A stretch of 47,330 nucleotides of DNA. Origin: Opitutia bacterium UBA7374. Lineage in GTDB: Bacteria; Verrucomicrobiota; Verrucomicrobiia; Opitutales; Coraliomargaritaceae. Positions 17,632-26,741 of the stretch are shown here, piece by piece. Every line of letters starts with the position of its first letter. The first letter of the stretch is position 1. The stretch lies in the NCBI GenBank assembly GCA_002469895.1, contig DKOA01000009.1:1-47330 (forward strand). The letters are read 5' to 3'. The notes beneath the pieces are model-generated. The model did no database searches, had not been told where the DNA came from, and saw nothing but the letters and a program-made list of their open reading frames with translations. A program made the translations under genes and the position numbers.

Positions 17632-17984
17632 GAACCGCTGAGGGCGCAGAGGAGGGAGGGAACGTCGAACGCCCAACGTCGAAGGAATGGGAAATGGAGA
17701 ATAGGTCAGGCAGCGACGCGAAGGAGGATGCGATTATGGAATCAGGAAAGGAGGAAGTATGGAGTGTGGAACCTCTGAGAGCGGGGAGGACGGGGAGGAG
17801 GGAAGGAACGTTGAACGCCCAACAGTGAACGTTGAATTTTGAAGGGGTAAGTTCAGGACGTAGGTGGTAAGTTCAGGACGTAGGTAATACTTTGGCGGTG
17901 AAGGGTGACGCTTTATTTTGTGGTTAAACCTATGAGCCTTCTTTCCTTTGCAATTCGAAGTTCGAAGTTGGATGTTCAACGTTC
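17632..17984. repeat. Cluster of dispersed GAACGTTGAACGCCCAAC-type repeats plus a tandem repeat
   Basis: The gap between the RNase III-domain gene and polA has no credible gene. It holds two direct copies of a purine-rich unit whose core is GGAACGTYGAACGCCCAAC (17659-17677 and 17805-17823, one mismatch), each preceded by a CTGAG-GCG-GAGGAGGGA stretch. A diverged third copy is inverted at 17967-17984. A perfect 20-bp tandem duplication, GGTAAGTTCAGGACGTAGGT, lies at 17846-17865 and 17866-17885. Confidence 0.75.
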
Positions 17985-17985
17985 T

Positions 17986-20730
17986 CTAGTGTGCTTCGAG
18001 CCAGTTTTGGCCGGTACCGATGGTGACTTCGAGGGGGCAATCGAGGGGGAGGGCTTCGGTCATGCCGCGGGTGAGGATCCGGCGGAGGGTGTCTTCTTCG
18101 CCGGGGGCGGCTTCGAAGAGGAGCTCGTCGTGTACCTGGAGGAGCATGCGGCTTTGCAGTCCGGCTTGGCGGACTTCGCGGTGGATACGGATCATGGCGA
18201 GCTTGATCATATCGGCGGCGGTTCCCTGAATGGGCATGTTGATGGCGTTGCGCTCGGCGGCGTTGCGGATGCTGCCGTTTTTTGAGTCGATGTCGGGAAG
18301 GGCGCGGCGGCGTCCACAGAGGGTCTCGACGTAGCCTTTCTGGCGGGCTTGTTCGACCCGTGACTCGATGTAGCCGGGGATGCCGGGGAATTGGGCGAAG
18401 TAGTTGTCGATGATGGCCTGGGCTTCGGTCCGGGAGACGTTGCCGAGGCGCTGGGCGAGTCCGAAGGCGGAGATGCCGTAGGGGATGCCGAAGTTGACCA
18501 TTTTGGCGGTGCTGCGCTGATCGCGGTCGACTTGTTCGGGGGGGACGTCGAAGAGGCGCGCGGCGGTAGCAGTGTGAATGTCCTGCCCGGTACGGAAGGC
18601 TTCGAGGAGGCCGGGGTCCTGACTGAGGGCGGCGAGGATGCGCAGCTCAATTTGGGAGTAGTCGGCGGCGAGGAGTTGCCAACCGTTGCGAGGGATGAAG
18701 GCTTTGCGGATCTCGCGTCCACGGGCACTGCGGACAGGGATGTTTTGCAGGTTGGGATCGTTTGAGGAGAGGCGTCCGGTGGCGGTCTGGGCTTGCCCGA
18801 AATGAGTATGGACGCGGTTGGTCACGGGGTCGACGGCGTTGGGCAGGGCGTCGATGTAGGTGGATTTGAGTTTGCTCAGTTGGCGGTACTCGAGGAGTTC
18901 GGCCACGATGGGATGCGTGTTGGCAAGAGTTGTGAGGACTTGCTCATTTGTGGCATACTGCCCGGTCCGCGTCTTCTTCGGCTTTTCGACGAGCTTGAGC
19001 TCATCGAAGAGAACTTCGCCGAGTTGCTTCGGGGAGTTGAGGTTAAAGGGGCGACCGGCTGCCTGGTAGACTGATTCGCGGAGGGTTTCGATGTGGGTTT
19101 CGAGTTCGCTGCCGGTACGGGCGAGGGTATTGGTGCAGAGGGCGATGCCCTGCCGCTCGATGTCGACGAGGACGGGGAGGAGGGGGGTCTCGATTTCCTC
19201 AAAGACACGGGTCAGTCCGTTGGACTCGATTTGTGGCTCGAGGTGGTGCCAGAGCTGGAGGGCGATGTCGGCGTCTTCGATGGCGTAGTCGGCCAGTGCT
19301 GCGGGATCGACTCCGGAGTAGTCGATCACGTCGCCTTTCTTTTGCCCGGGGATGAGTTCGTCAAAACGAATGGGTGCATAGTTGAGGAGGTTTTCTGCGA
19401 GGCTGTCGAGGTTGTGCCGCTGGCTGGGATCGATCAGGGAGTGGGCGATCAGGGTATCGAGGCAGGTGCCTTCTACGGGGCAGTCATTCTCGGCTAGGAC
19501 GGCGAGGTCGAATTTGAGGTTGTGGCCGATCTTGCGGCGGGTGGGGTCGGCCAGGAGGGGGCGCACGGCAGAGAGGGCCTCTGCGGAAGCGGGCATCCAC
19601 CAGCCGCTTTGGGGCCGAGTGGAAAAGGCGATACCGACGAGCCGGGCGCTGCGGGGATTGAGGGCGGTGGTCTCGGTATCGAGGGCAAAGGCCTGGCTGG
19701 CCTGGAGTTCCTGACAGAGTGCCTGCAGGGTCTCGGGGGTATCGGCGGTGCGGTAATCGGTCTGGATGTCGGCCAGTGTCCGGAAGTTGCTGGCGGGGAG
19801 CAGTTCAATCTGTGCGCCGCTGTTTTCCTGAGCGGGGGCTTGTGACTGGAGGCTGAACTCTTCGCCAAAGATGCGTTTGCCGAGGGTGCGGAGTTCAAAT
19901 TCGTCGAGCAGGGGCTGGAGCTTTTCGCGCTCGGGGGTGTGGAGACGAAGGGTATCGAGGTCGACCTCGATAGGGACATCCAGTTGTATGGTGGCGAGCT
20001 TTTTGGAGAGTCGTGCCTGATCGGCAAATTCGCGGAGTTTTTCCTGTTGTTTGCCTTTCAACTGATCGGTGTTTTCAAGGATGCCTTCCATGCTGTCAAA
20101 TTGTTCGAGGAGCTTTTGGGCGGTCTTGGGGCCGATCCCGGGGACGCCGGGAATGTTATCAACACTGTCTCCGCAGAGGCCGAGCATATCGATGACTTGA
20201 TCAACTCGGACGATGCCCCACTTTTCGAGGATGGCGGGGACGTCGAGGATCTCGACTTCATTGCCCTTGCGCCCGGGGCGGTACATGTGGATGCGCTCGG
20301 TCACGAGTTGCCCGAAGTCTTTGTCCGGGGTGACCATGTAGATGGCTTGAAAGTCTTCTTTTTCGGCGCGGTGGGCGAGGGTGCCGATGATGTCGTCAGC
20401 TTCGTAGCCGTCGAGTTTGAGGACGGGGATGCCGAAGGCTTGGGCGACGCGGTTGAGGTGGGGCATGGCGGCGGCGAGGTCCTCCGGCATTTCCTCGCGG
20501 TTGGCCTTGTACTCGGGGTGGATGACATGCCGCTCGGTCGGTGCGGAGGTATCAAAGACGACGGCGAGGTGGCTGGGTTGCCGCTTATTGATGATGTCGA
20601 TGAGGGTGGCGGTAAACCCGAAGATGGCGGAGGTATTGAAACCAGCGGAGGTATGGATGGGGCTGTTGATCAGGGCGAAGTGGGCGCGGTAGGCGAGGGC
20701 CATGCCATCGAGCAGGTACAGTGTATTCAC
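17986..20730 (-). CDS. polA: DNA polymerase I
   Basis: A 914-aa family A polymerase with all three domains: N-terminal 5' nuclease (from LYLLDGMALAYRAHFAL to PGVPGIGPKTAQKLL), 3'-5' exonuclease, and polymerase. Proofreading residues look intact: LDTETTALNP (Asp/Glu), GHNLKFDLAVL, and YAIEDADIA (Tyr-x3-Asp). Polymerase motifs are A (DYSQIELRILAALSQD), B (RSTAKMVNFGIPYGISAFGL) and C (QVHDELLFE). I place the start at the GTG at 20730, giving MNTLYLLDGM as in homologues. The longer frame to 20820 starts with TTG and runs through the terminator of the next gene. The enzyme fills gaps in excision repair and removes RNA primers. Confidence 0.95.
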   Translation of the reverse strand: MNTLYLLDGMALAYRAHFALINSPIHTSAGFNTSAIFGFTATLIDIINKRQPSHLAVVFDTSAPTERHVIHPEYKANREEMPEDLAAAMPHLNRVAQAFGIPVLKLDGYEADDIIGTLAHRAEKEDFQAIYMVTPDKDFGQLVTERIHMYRPGRKGNEVEILDVPAILEKWGIVRVDQVIDMLGLCGDSVDNIPGVPGIGPKTAQKLLEQFDSMEGILENTDQLKGKQQEKLREFADQARLSKKLATIQLDVPIEVDLDTLRLHTPEREKLQPLLDEFELRTLGKRIFGEEFSLQSQAPAQENSGAQIELLPASNFRTLADIQTDYRTADTPETLQALCQELQASQAFALDTETTALNPRSARLVGIAFSTRPQSGWWMPASAEALSAVRPLLADPTRRKIGHNLKFDLAVLAENDCPVEGTCLDTLIAHSLIDPSQRHNLDSLAENLLNYAPIRFDELIPGQKKGDVIDYSGVDPAALADYAIEDADIALQLWHHLEPQIESNGLTRVFEEIETPLLPVLVDIERQGIALCTNTLARTGSELETHIETLRESVYQAAGRPFNLNSPKQLGEVLFDELKLVEKPKKTRTGQYATNEQVLTTLANTHPIVAELLEYRQLSKLKSTYIDALPNAVDPVTNRVHTHFGQAQTATGRLSSNDPNLQNIPVRSARGREIRKAFIPRNGWQLLAADYSQIELRILAALSQDPGLLEAFRTGQDIHTATAARLFDVPPEQVDRDQRSTAKMVNFGIPYGISAFGLAQRLGNVSRTEAQAIIDNYFAQFPGIPGYIESRVEQARQKGYVETLCGRRRALPDIDSKNGSIRNAAERNAINMPIQGTAADMIKLAMIRIHREVRQAGLQSRMLLQVHDELLFEAAPGEEDTLRRILTRGMTEALPLDCPLEVTIGTGQNWLEAH

Positions 20731-20774
20731 AAGTTGGGATCGGTTGGTGGTTTCGGTTCGGTGTGTGAGGGTAC

Positions 20775-20801
20775 AAAAAAGCCCTTCCACAAGGGAAGGG
20801 C
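20775..20801 (-). terminator. Rho-independent terminator after the small basic protein gene
   Basis: On the minus strand, GCCCTTCC and GGAAGGGC (20801-20794 and 20788-20781) form an 8-bp perfect stem with a 5-nt loop, followed by six T (20780-20775). It lies about 40 bases after the small-basic-protein stop codon and just before the polA start, so polA probably has its own promoter. Confidence 0.88.
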
Positions 20802-20841
20802 GAAATGGGAATATCCGCAATGGATGGGTTGGCCGTAATGC

Positions 20842-21000
20842 TTAGGCTTCGGGCAGGGTCTTCTTTAGGCCGATGACGCGATCGCCTTCTTGCCACTCGC
20901 CGCGCTTTTTCAGTAGGTCGACGCGCTCGAAGCGCTTGAGTACGGTACGGTTCTTTTTGCCGCCTCCGCCGGAGGCCTTAAAGCTGTTGTGTTGTGTCAT
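20842..21000 (-). CDS. Small basic protein (Chlamydiae/Verrucomicrobia type)
   Basis: A 52-aa, strongly basic protein: MTQHNSFKASGGGGKKNRT, then VLKRFERVDLLKKRGEW and GDRVIGLKKTLPEA. I recognise the VLKRFERxDxLxKxGxW core and the GLxKTxP end as the small basic protein family shared by Chlamydiae and Verrucomicrobia. Its size and charge suggest a ribosome- or RNA-associated protein, but the function is not established to my knowledge. An ATG start, complete family-like ends and a dedicated terminator 40 bases downstream make it convincing despite its size. It is a good lineage marker. Confidence 0.85.
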   Translation of the reverse strand: MTQHNSFKASGGGGKKNRTVLKRFERVDLLKKRGEWQEGDRVIGLKKTLPEA

Positions 21001-21089
21001 GTCTGCTTGCGGGTTGAAAGTTGAAGCCGTGGAATAAATGGTGGGCGGGGGAAAAGATCAAGGGTGAATTTCGGGCAATTTGCGGCGGC

Positions 21090-22571
21090 TTAGCGGCGTC
21101 TTTCACCGACGTCCCGCTGGGCACGGCTGAGTATTGGGGTGGGGCTGCGGTAGATGATTTCCAGTGCGGGTTTGTCTTGGCGGAGTTGTTCGACGGCGGA
21201 TTCACTGATCCCGGTGGCGCCGAGGTAGACTTTGCGCAAGGCGGGCAGGGCACGCAGGGTACGGATGGCGGGATCGGTCAGCGCGGTGTTGTAGAGGTTG
21301 AGGTAGCGCAGTTGCGTCAGTGATTTGAGGGAGCGGATCTGCTCGTCGTTGATATTGGTGCCGTCGAGGTGGAGGCGCTGCAGATGATCGAAGCGGCCAA
21401 GGTCTGCGTAGAAAGTATCGGGCAAGTCGAGGTTGGAGCCGTCGAGCCAAACGAGCTCGGATCCGAATCCCCGGAGTGCCTCGAGGGCGGGTTCGAGTTG
21501 TCCGGGATGCATGACCGCGAGGTCGATGCGGACGGAGTCGTCCCCCCAGGCATTGTACTCGGCTTTGGCTCCGGTGGCAGCGAGGGCTTGAAGGAGTTGG
21601 TCGGTAGCGGCATTGCCGTACTCTTGATAGGTTTCGGCTGCCTCGCGCTGCTCTGCATCGGTCGGCCAATAGGCCCCGGCTAGTATCCAATCGCGCACGG
21701 CCTCGATATCGGCTGCGGAGAGGGGATCCTTTTCGATTGGTGGCATGGCTTCATCGTGCTCCCGGGGGAGGTTCATGCGCTGGATAATATGGCTGTCCCC
21801 GGGGTTGCCGGCGAGGACCGGCGCGATGCGGCTCTTGCCGGCAGTAAAGAGGGCTTCCTGTGAGTCGATGCGATAGCCGCCTTTTTTGCGGGTGGCACCG
21901 TGACAGTTGATGCAGTTGCGCTCGAGTACGGTGTGGGCGGCGAGAAAGAGGGTGACTGCCTCGGAGCTGTCGCTTGCTTCGGAGCGGGCGCGGACTTTAT
22001 GGGCGGGTGCCTGCAGGCGGATGGTGGTGTTTTCGGGGACGGGCAGGGTTGTGTCTGTCTTTTGTGGGGCGGCCTTGATTTCTTTGGTCGTGGGCGGTGG
22101 TTTGGCCGTGGGTGCGCTCTCTTTTATAGTGGTCTCTTGAAAGGGCTTGAGAAGGAAGCCTTTGCCGTGGATGAGTTCGCCACCGAGGTGCCCGGTAAAG
22201 ACGAGTGTGGCGGTGGCTAGGGCAAAGCTGGCGGTGTAGAGCAGGCGGGTGAAGGCATGGTGGAAGAGGCAATCGATCCAGAAGAAGAGGTAGGTAACGA
22301 GGAGACAGGCGCCGAAGATGAGCCCCCAATCGCGGTGGGCGTTGATTTCATCGCCGTAGGCTCCGTATTCCTGGTAAGCGAGACCGAGGGCGATAGCAAG
22401 TGCGCTGCTGAGGAGTAGGGCGGTGTGGAGACAGGCAATCGGTGCGTTGATCTTTTTCGGCGACTTGGGGAAGAAGCACTCGAGCAGCCAAACGGCTGGC
22501 ACCAGGCCGATCGGCAGATGCTGAACAACGATGTGAAAGGGGCCGAAGGGCAGGAGAAAGTCCGGCGGCAT
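21090..22571 (-). CDS. Membrane c-type cytochrome (PSCyt1) with C-terminal LRR-like repeats
   Basis: A 493-aa protein. About five membrane segments lie within residues 1-130. A Pro/Thr/Lys-rich linker (145-200) leads to a planctomycete-type cytochrome c domain with a single haem motif CINCH (220-224), the context GGYRIDS and a MPP motif. The last third (about 345-480) shows leucine-rich repeat-like units, e.g. FDHLQRLHLDGTNINDEQIR and LTQLRYLNLYNTALTDPAIR. It is probably an inner-membrane electron-transfer or sensing protein with its haem in the periplasm. It starts one base after the DUF1501 gene, so the two are co-transcribed. The partners and substrate are unknown. Confidence 0.82.
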   Translation of the reverse strand: MPPDFLLPFGPFHIVVQHLPIGLVPAVWLLECFFPKSPKKINAPIACLHTALLLSSALAIALGLAYQEYGAYGDEINAHRDWGLIFGACLLVTYLFFWIDCLFHHAFTRLLYTASFALATATLVFTGHLGGELIHGKGFLLKPFQETTIKESAPTAKPPPTTKEIKAAPQKTDTTLPVPENTTIRLQAPAHKVRARSEASDSSEAVTLFLAAHTVLERNCINCHGATRKKGGYRIDSQEALFTAGKSRIAPVLAGNPGDSHIIQRMNLPREHDEAMPPIEKDPLSAADIEAVRDWILAGAYWPTDAEQREAAETYQEYGNAATDQLLQALAATGAKAEYNAWGDDSVRIDLAVMHPGQLEPALEALRGFGSELVWLDGSNLDLPDTFYADLGRFDHLQRLHLDGTNINDEQIRSLKSLTQLRYLNLYNTALTDPAIRTLRALPALRKVYLGATGISESAVEQLRQDKPALEIIYRSPTPILSRAQRDVGERRR

Positions 22572-22572
22572 A

Positions 22573-23865
22573 TTAGAAGAGTGCGGTTACCGGGCGGCCT
22601 TTATCGGCGACGCGGAAGGGGCGACCATCGGGGGAATAGATAACTTTATCGAGAGGCAGGCCGAGGGCATGGGCGATGGTGGCGTTGAAGTCGGGCACGC
22701 TGACACCGTTTTCGAGGACTTCCTGACCGCGCCCATCGGTGCTTCCGTGGATTTGCCCACCCCGGATGCCGCCACCGGCAAGGAGGCAGGTAAAGGCGTT
22801 GGGATGATGGTTGCGTCCGGCATTGGAATTCATTTCCGGGGTGCGTCCAAACTCTGTGCCGACGACGACGAGTGTCTCTTCGAGGAGGCCGCGGTAGTGG
22901 AGGTCGTCGAGCAGGGCGGAGAGTGCGTGGTCGAGTGGGTCGGTAAGGTTGACCAGGTTTTCGTGGTTGTCGTTGTGGGTGTCCCAGCCGCCGTGGTTGA
23001 TTTCGACATAGCGGACACCGTGCTCGACTAGTCGACGGGCGAGGAGGGCGCCTTGGCCGAGTTGTGAGCTGCCGTAGAGTTGGTGCATCAGGCGGGGCTC
23101 CTGGCTGAGGTCAAAGGCGACAAGGTCTTTGCTGTTCATCAGGCGGATGGCATCGGCATAGACATCATTGTAAGCGCGTACTGCCTTGGCCGGATACTGC
23201 TTGTGAAAGGTCAGGTCCATCATTTCCGCGAGGGCCAGACGCTCGCGCATCTCGACATCATCGACGGTGTGGTGACGCAAGACATGGGGAAGCCCATCGC
23301 CCGGCTTGGAGAGATGGAGGGGCTCAAATTTGGCATCGAGGAATCCGGCGGAGGCACCGGGAGTGTTATTGCTGCCACCGATGCGGATGTTGCCGGGCAG
23401 GGTGGAGTTGGTCTTGCCTGACATACTGTTGAGCCATGCGCCGAGACCGGGATGCTGCACGGTGCCCCGCTGTTCGTAACCGGTGTGCATATAGTAGGTG
23501 CCTTGTTCGTGGGCACCCTGGGTCGAGTACATCGAGCGGATGACGGCAATCTTATCCATGCGACGGGCCAGATTGGGGAGGTAATTGGAGACGCGGATGC
23601 CGTCGACATTGGTCTGGATGGTTTCGACCGGACCCTGTTCATCCCAGTCCGGCTTGGGGTCGAAGGTATCAATGTGGCTCATCCCGCCGTTGAGGTATAT
23701 GTAGATGACATTGCGTGCCGTGGCCTTCAGTGGGTCGGGCATGATCTGGGAGGCCCAGGAGGGGCCGGCCACGGAGGTCAAACCGACTCCGAAGAATGCC
23801 TTGGCAGAGTATTGGATAAACTTTCTGCGGGAGAGTTCGTCGAGTCGGTTGAGTTCTTCGTACAT
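22573..23865 (-). CDS. DUF1501 protein (alkaline phosphatase/sulfatase-like fold), Tat-type signal
   Basis: A 430-aa DUF1501 protein. A twin-arginine signal (SRRKFIQYSAKAFFGVGL, about 12-29) is followed by the conserved NVIYIYLNGGMSHIDTFDPK. Later come VEINHGGWDTHNDNHENL and VVVGTEFGRTPEMN. The family is related to the alkaline phosphatase/sulfatase superfamily, but its substrate is unknown. It is almost always encoded next to PSD1-type proteins in Planctomycetes and Verrucomicrobia, as it is here (21 bases downstream of the PSD1 gene). Export by Tat suggests it folds in the cytoplasm, perhaps with a metal. Confidence 0.88.
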   Translation of the reverse strand: MYEELNRLDELSRRKFIQYSAKAFFGVGLTSVAGPSWASQIMPDPLKATARNVIYIYLNGGMSHIDTFDPKPDWDEQGPVETIQTNVDGIRVSNYLPNLARRMDKIAVIRSMYSTQGAHEQGTYYMHTGYEQRGTVQHPGLGAWLNSMSGKTNSTLPGNIRIGGSNNTPGASAGFLDAKFEPLHLSKPGDGLPHVLRHHTVDDVEMRERLALAEMMDLTFHKQYPAKAVRAYNDVYADAIRLMNSKDLVAFDLSQEPRLMHQLYGSSQLGQGALLARRLVEHGVRYVEINHGGWDTHNDNHENLVNLTDPLDHALSALLDDLHYRGLLEETLVVVGTEFGRTPEMNSNAGRNHHPNAFTCLLAGGGIRGGQIHGSTDGRGQEVLENGVSVPDFNATIAHALGLPLDKVIYSPDGRPFRVADKGRPVTALF

Positions 23866-23886
23866 CGTTTGGTGTGCTGGGGCAGG

Positions 23887-26190
23887 TTACTGAATGAAGA
23901 CAAATTGACGGGTATTGAGCATCGCCCAGATAATGCGCTCGCGGGCTTTTTCCGGTTCTTTTTCAAGGGCGGGCAGGAGGGCGGCCTTTTCCTGTTCGGT
24001 CGGCTTGCGGGCGAGGAAACCAATGTAGAGGGTCTCCAGTTTTTTTTCTGCGGTGGTCGCTTGTCTGGCTTCGAGGACGGGCGTGGAGCGCTGAGAAAAT
24101 AGCCAGTTGGTCTGCGGGGAGTTCATGAGAAAGAGTGCCTGAGTGATGTTGCCGTCGTTATCGGCATTTTCCACGAGGTCGCGATCGGACTGCCCAAAGA
24201 CCTCGAGCAGGTGACCGCGATTAGCCGGTGATGATAGTTCGGAGGCGCGCCGGATGCCCTGAAGCCATTTTTCCTCCGGTTGGTATCCGTTGGGTGTAGT
24301 CTCCGATTGTGCGGTCATTGCGTCCCCGCTCATGTTCATCTGCATGGACATGCCGGCCATTTGAGAGAGGGCGGCATCGCTGCCATTGATTGTCTGGTTC
24401 CAGGCTTTTCTGGCATCGCGCATGCGCTTTTGGGCCTGGCGCATTTCGTCAGAGGGTCCGGTATTGGCGCTGCTCCGCAATTTAGATACGGCGCTGCGGG
24501 CCTCGTTAAATTCTTGGTAGGCCGGCTGGATGGCATTGATGTAACGCACCATATCACTGCCTGAAAGGTTTTCCATAAGTTGGGCGATGGCCGGTGGTTT
24601 GCCTTCTTTGTACTCGACCAGTTGGTAGCCGGACTTGTAAGCAGGCGCTTGGATCCGATCGATTTCCGGGGTCATCAGGGTAGCCAGAGAATCCCAGATT
24701 TGTTCCGCCGTCATGCGTTTAAAGACGGGGCCCTGGAGATGGTAATCATCGGGCAGGTCAGGATCGTCGATCACAGATTGACGCTGAAATTGGGCGGTTA
24801 GCAGGAGGACGCGCTGGTATTGCTTTAAGTCGTAGTCGAGCGATTTGATGAGCGACTCGAGATAGTCCATCAATTCGGGCGAGAGGGGACGAGACTCTGC
24901 GGTCAGTTGATCGACCGGTTCGATCAGGCCGCGCCCCATGACATGCTTCCACATGCGATTTGCGATGACTTTACTGAAGCGCGCGTTTTCCGAGCTGGTC
25001 ATCCAGTCAGCATAGACGTCAATTTTTGCCGGTCCTGCTTCGGAAAGATCGGGATGGGGGGCTTCGCCGAAGAGTACCTTTGGTTCGACGACCTCGCTGG
25101 GTAAGGCATCTTCATACTGGTAGTCGTGGGGGAGGTGTAATTTGCGCTCGCTGTGGATCACGCCCCAGCGGAGGGGGCGGAAAAATTCGCGGCTGAACTC
25201 GAGGGTATCGCGCCGCTCTTTTGCGCTGCTACTGCTGCCTGTGAGTTTGGCCCGTAATTGCGCTGAAATGTTTTGGATGGAATCATTTTCCCGCATCAGA
25301 TCGATGCCGGTCTTTTGCCCATAGGTAAATGCGGATAGCTCGTAGAAGTCTTTTTGGGTCCAGACGTCAGTCGGGTGATCATGGCACTGGGCGCACTGCA
25401 TTTGTGTGCCGAGGAAAACCTGAGAGGTGAGCGACATATTATCGAGGGGCATCCCGAAGTCGCGCAGGTAGTAATAGGTGGCGGGGTCCTCCCAGGGGTA
25501 GCCTTCCGAAGTAATGAGAGAGCGGACGAATTGGTCGTAGGGCACGTTCTGGCGAATTTGTTCTTTTAGCCAGGGGATAAAGTAGACGCCTCCGTAAATG
25601 CTGCCTTCTCGGCCGGTGGTCTTGGCCCGCAGGACATCGGCCCAGAGGTTAAAGTTATGGCTGACGTATCCGGGAGCGTCGAGGAGCTGGTCAATCAGAG
25701 CGACCCGTTTGTTCGGGCTGGGGTTGTTGAGGAAGTGGACGGCTTCGGCATAGGTGGGGATGCGGCCGATGACCGTGAGGTAGGCGCGGCGGAGGAAGGT
25801 GGAGTCATCGGTCCGCGGAGCGGTATCGTACCCGCCCTGTGCCCGGTGTTGCTCAAGCAGTTGGTCAATCTTAGCGGCTGCCTTCCAGTGGGCCTGACTT
25901 TTGTGGACTGTGGCAATCTTCGACGCTGCGATGCCCTCGTACCCGGTGATGCTCAAGCGGCCGGCTTTTTTCTCGTTCAGGATAAAGCGGCGGTCTTTTT
26001 CTGCGAAGTGACTGAGGGGCAGGGTAAAGGTGCGCGTTTCTCCGGTGCGGCGAAAGGTGACTTCTTGCTTAAAGATGGAGAGCAGCTCGGCATCCATCGT
26101 ACGGCCAGAGACATCGGTGTAGATGCGGGCATCCAGTTGAGAGGAAAGACCAAGTATGAAAAAGAGGGCGAATCGTTGAAATAGATTCAT
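23887..26190 (-). CDS. PSD1-type DUF1549/DUF1553 protein with N-terminal SHD1-like domain
   Basis: A 767-aa exported protein. A signal peptide (about 1-21) precedes an SHD1-like module (RIYTDVSGRTMDAELLSI to LPLSHFAEKDRRFI). DUF1549 follows (about 105-300; TFLRRAYLTVIGRIPTYAEA), containing a CAQCHDHP motif that could bind haem c. DUF1553 (about 370-560) has NRMWKHVMGRGLIEPVDQL and LLTAQFQRQS. It is the first gene of an operon with DUF1501 and PSCyt1. The set is typical of Planctomycetes and Verrucomicrobia, often near polysaccharide-degradation genes, with no proven biochemical role. Confidence 0.87.
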   Translation of the reverse strand: MNLFQRFALFFILGLSSQLDARIYTDVSGRTMDAELLSIFKQEVTFRRTGETRTFTLPLSHFAEKDRRFILNEKKAGRLSITGYEGIAASKIATVHKSQAHWKAAAKIDQLLEQHRAQGGYDTAPRTDDSTFLRRAYLTVIGRIPTYAEAVHFLNNPSPNKRVALIDQLLDAPGYVSHNFNLWADVLRAKTTGREGSIYGGVYFIPWLKEQIRQNVPYDQFVRSLITSEGYPWEDPATYYYLRDFGMPLDNMSLTSQVFLGTQMQCAQCHDHPTDVWTQKDFYELSAFTYGQKTGIDLMRENDSIQNISAQLRAKLTGSSSSAKERRDTLEFSREFFRPLRWGVIHSERKLHLPHDYQYEDALPSEVVEPKVLFGEAPHPDLSEAGPAKIDVYADWMTSSENARFSKVIANRMWKHVMGRGLIEPVDQLTAESRPLSPELMDYLESLIKSLDYDLKQYQRVLLLTAQFQRQSVIDDPDLPDDYHLQGPVFKRMTAEQIWDSLATLMTPEIDRIQAPAYKSGYQLVEYKEGKPPAIAQLMENLSGSDMVRYINAIQPAYQEFNEARSAVSKLRSSANTGPSDEMRQAQKRMRDARKAWNQTINGSDAALSQMAGMSMQMNMSGDAMTAQSETTPNGYQPEEKWLQGIRRASELSSPANRGHLLEVFGQSDRDLVENADNDGNITQALFLMNSPQTNWLFSQRSTPVLEARQATTAEKKLETLYIGFLARKPTEQEKAALLPALEKEPEKARERIIWAMLNTRQFVFIQ

Positions 26191-26366
26191 GTGCGAGCGT
26201 TTAAGAGTAGAAATTTCGGTTTACTATAAGTGGGATGTAAAAGTTCGTCAATGCTCCTTCTGTTGGTCTAAACGCAAGCAATTCGGAATAGTTGCATTTT
26301 TATTTAGTGAGGCATGGGGCGGCTGAATGCTTTACAGTTTTTGTACAATCGCTCTGATTGTCGGGG

Positions 26367-26741
26367 ATGTCTATTTTGTTTGTCGCAATCGGGGGTGCTC
26401 TGGGGGGTATTGTCCGTTATCTATTGGCCTCCCGGTTGGCGGCCTCTGTTCGTTCGGTATTTCCCTGGGGGACACTGGCAGCCAATCTACTGGGCAGTTT
26501 TCTTTTGGGTGTGATTCTCGGTGGGCTTTCGCAGAAGGATGCGGGTGGTGCGGCGGAGGCTTTTCTGGCGATTGGCTTTTGCGGTGGACTGACGACCTTT
26601 TCGACTTTCAGTCTGGATGCGCTGCAGTTGGCATCGAAAGCAAAGTGGGGACTTTTTGCGGCTAAGCTGGCGCTGACTTTGCCGCTTTGTATGGGCTTGG
26701 TTTGGCTGGGCACGATGATTGGAGGGAGGCTTTGGGGATGA
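26367..26741 (+). CDS. crcB: Fluoride ion channel CrcB/Fluc, first copy
   Basis: A 124-aa, four-helix fluoride exporter. The family motifs GGALGGIVRYLL (9-20), GTLAANLLGSFLLG and GFCGGLTTFSTFS are all present. It lets F- leave the cytoplasm, and functional channels are dual-topology dimers. I use the ATG at 26367 (MSILFVAIGG); an in-frame TTG at 26358 would add three residues. Its stop overlaps the start of the second copy (ATGA, 26738-26741), so the pair is translated together and may form a heterodimer. No fluoride riboswitch consensus is found upstream. Confidence 0.9.
   Translation: MSILFVAIGGALGGIVRYLLASRLAASVRSVFPWGTLAANLLGSFLLGVILGGLSQKDAGGAAEAFLAIGFCGGLTTFSTFSLDALQLASKAKWGLFAAKLALTLPLCMGLVWLGTMIGGRLWG

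Noticed and set aside
19939..20838. A 299-codon plus-strand frame antisense to the polA 5' end
   Set aside because: Its composition (Gly/Val/Asp-rich) is the mirror of polA coding bias and it runs through a terminator.
26290..26366. Possible fluoride riboswitch upstream of crcB (GGCTGAATGCTTTACA resembles part of the motif)
   Set aside because: The 5' half (GGNGATGG...CGCC...AAC) and the required pairings are missing, so the match is partial and likely chance.
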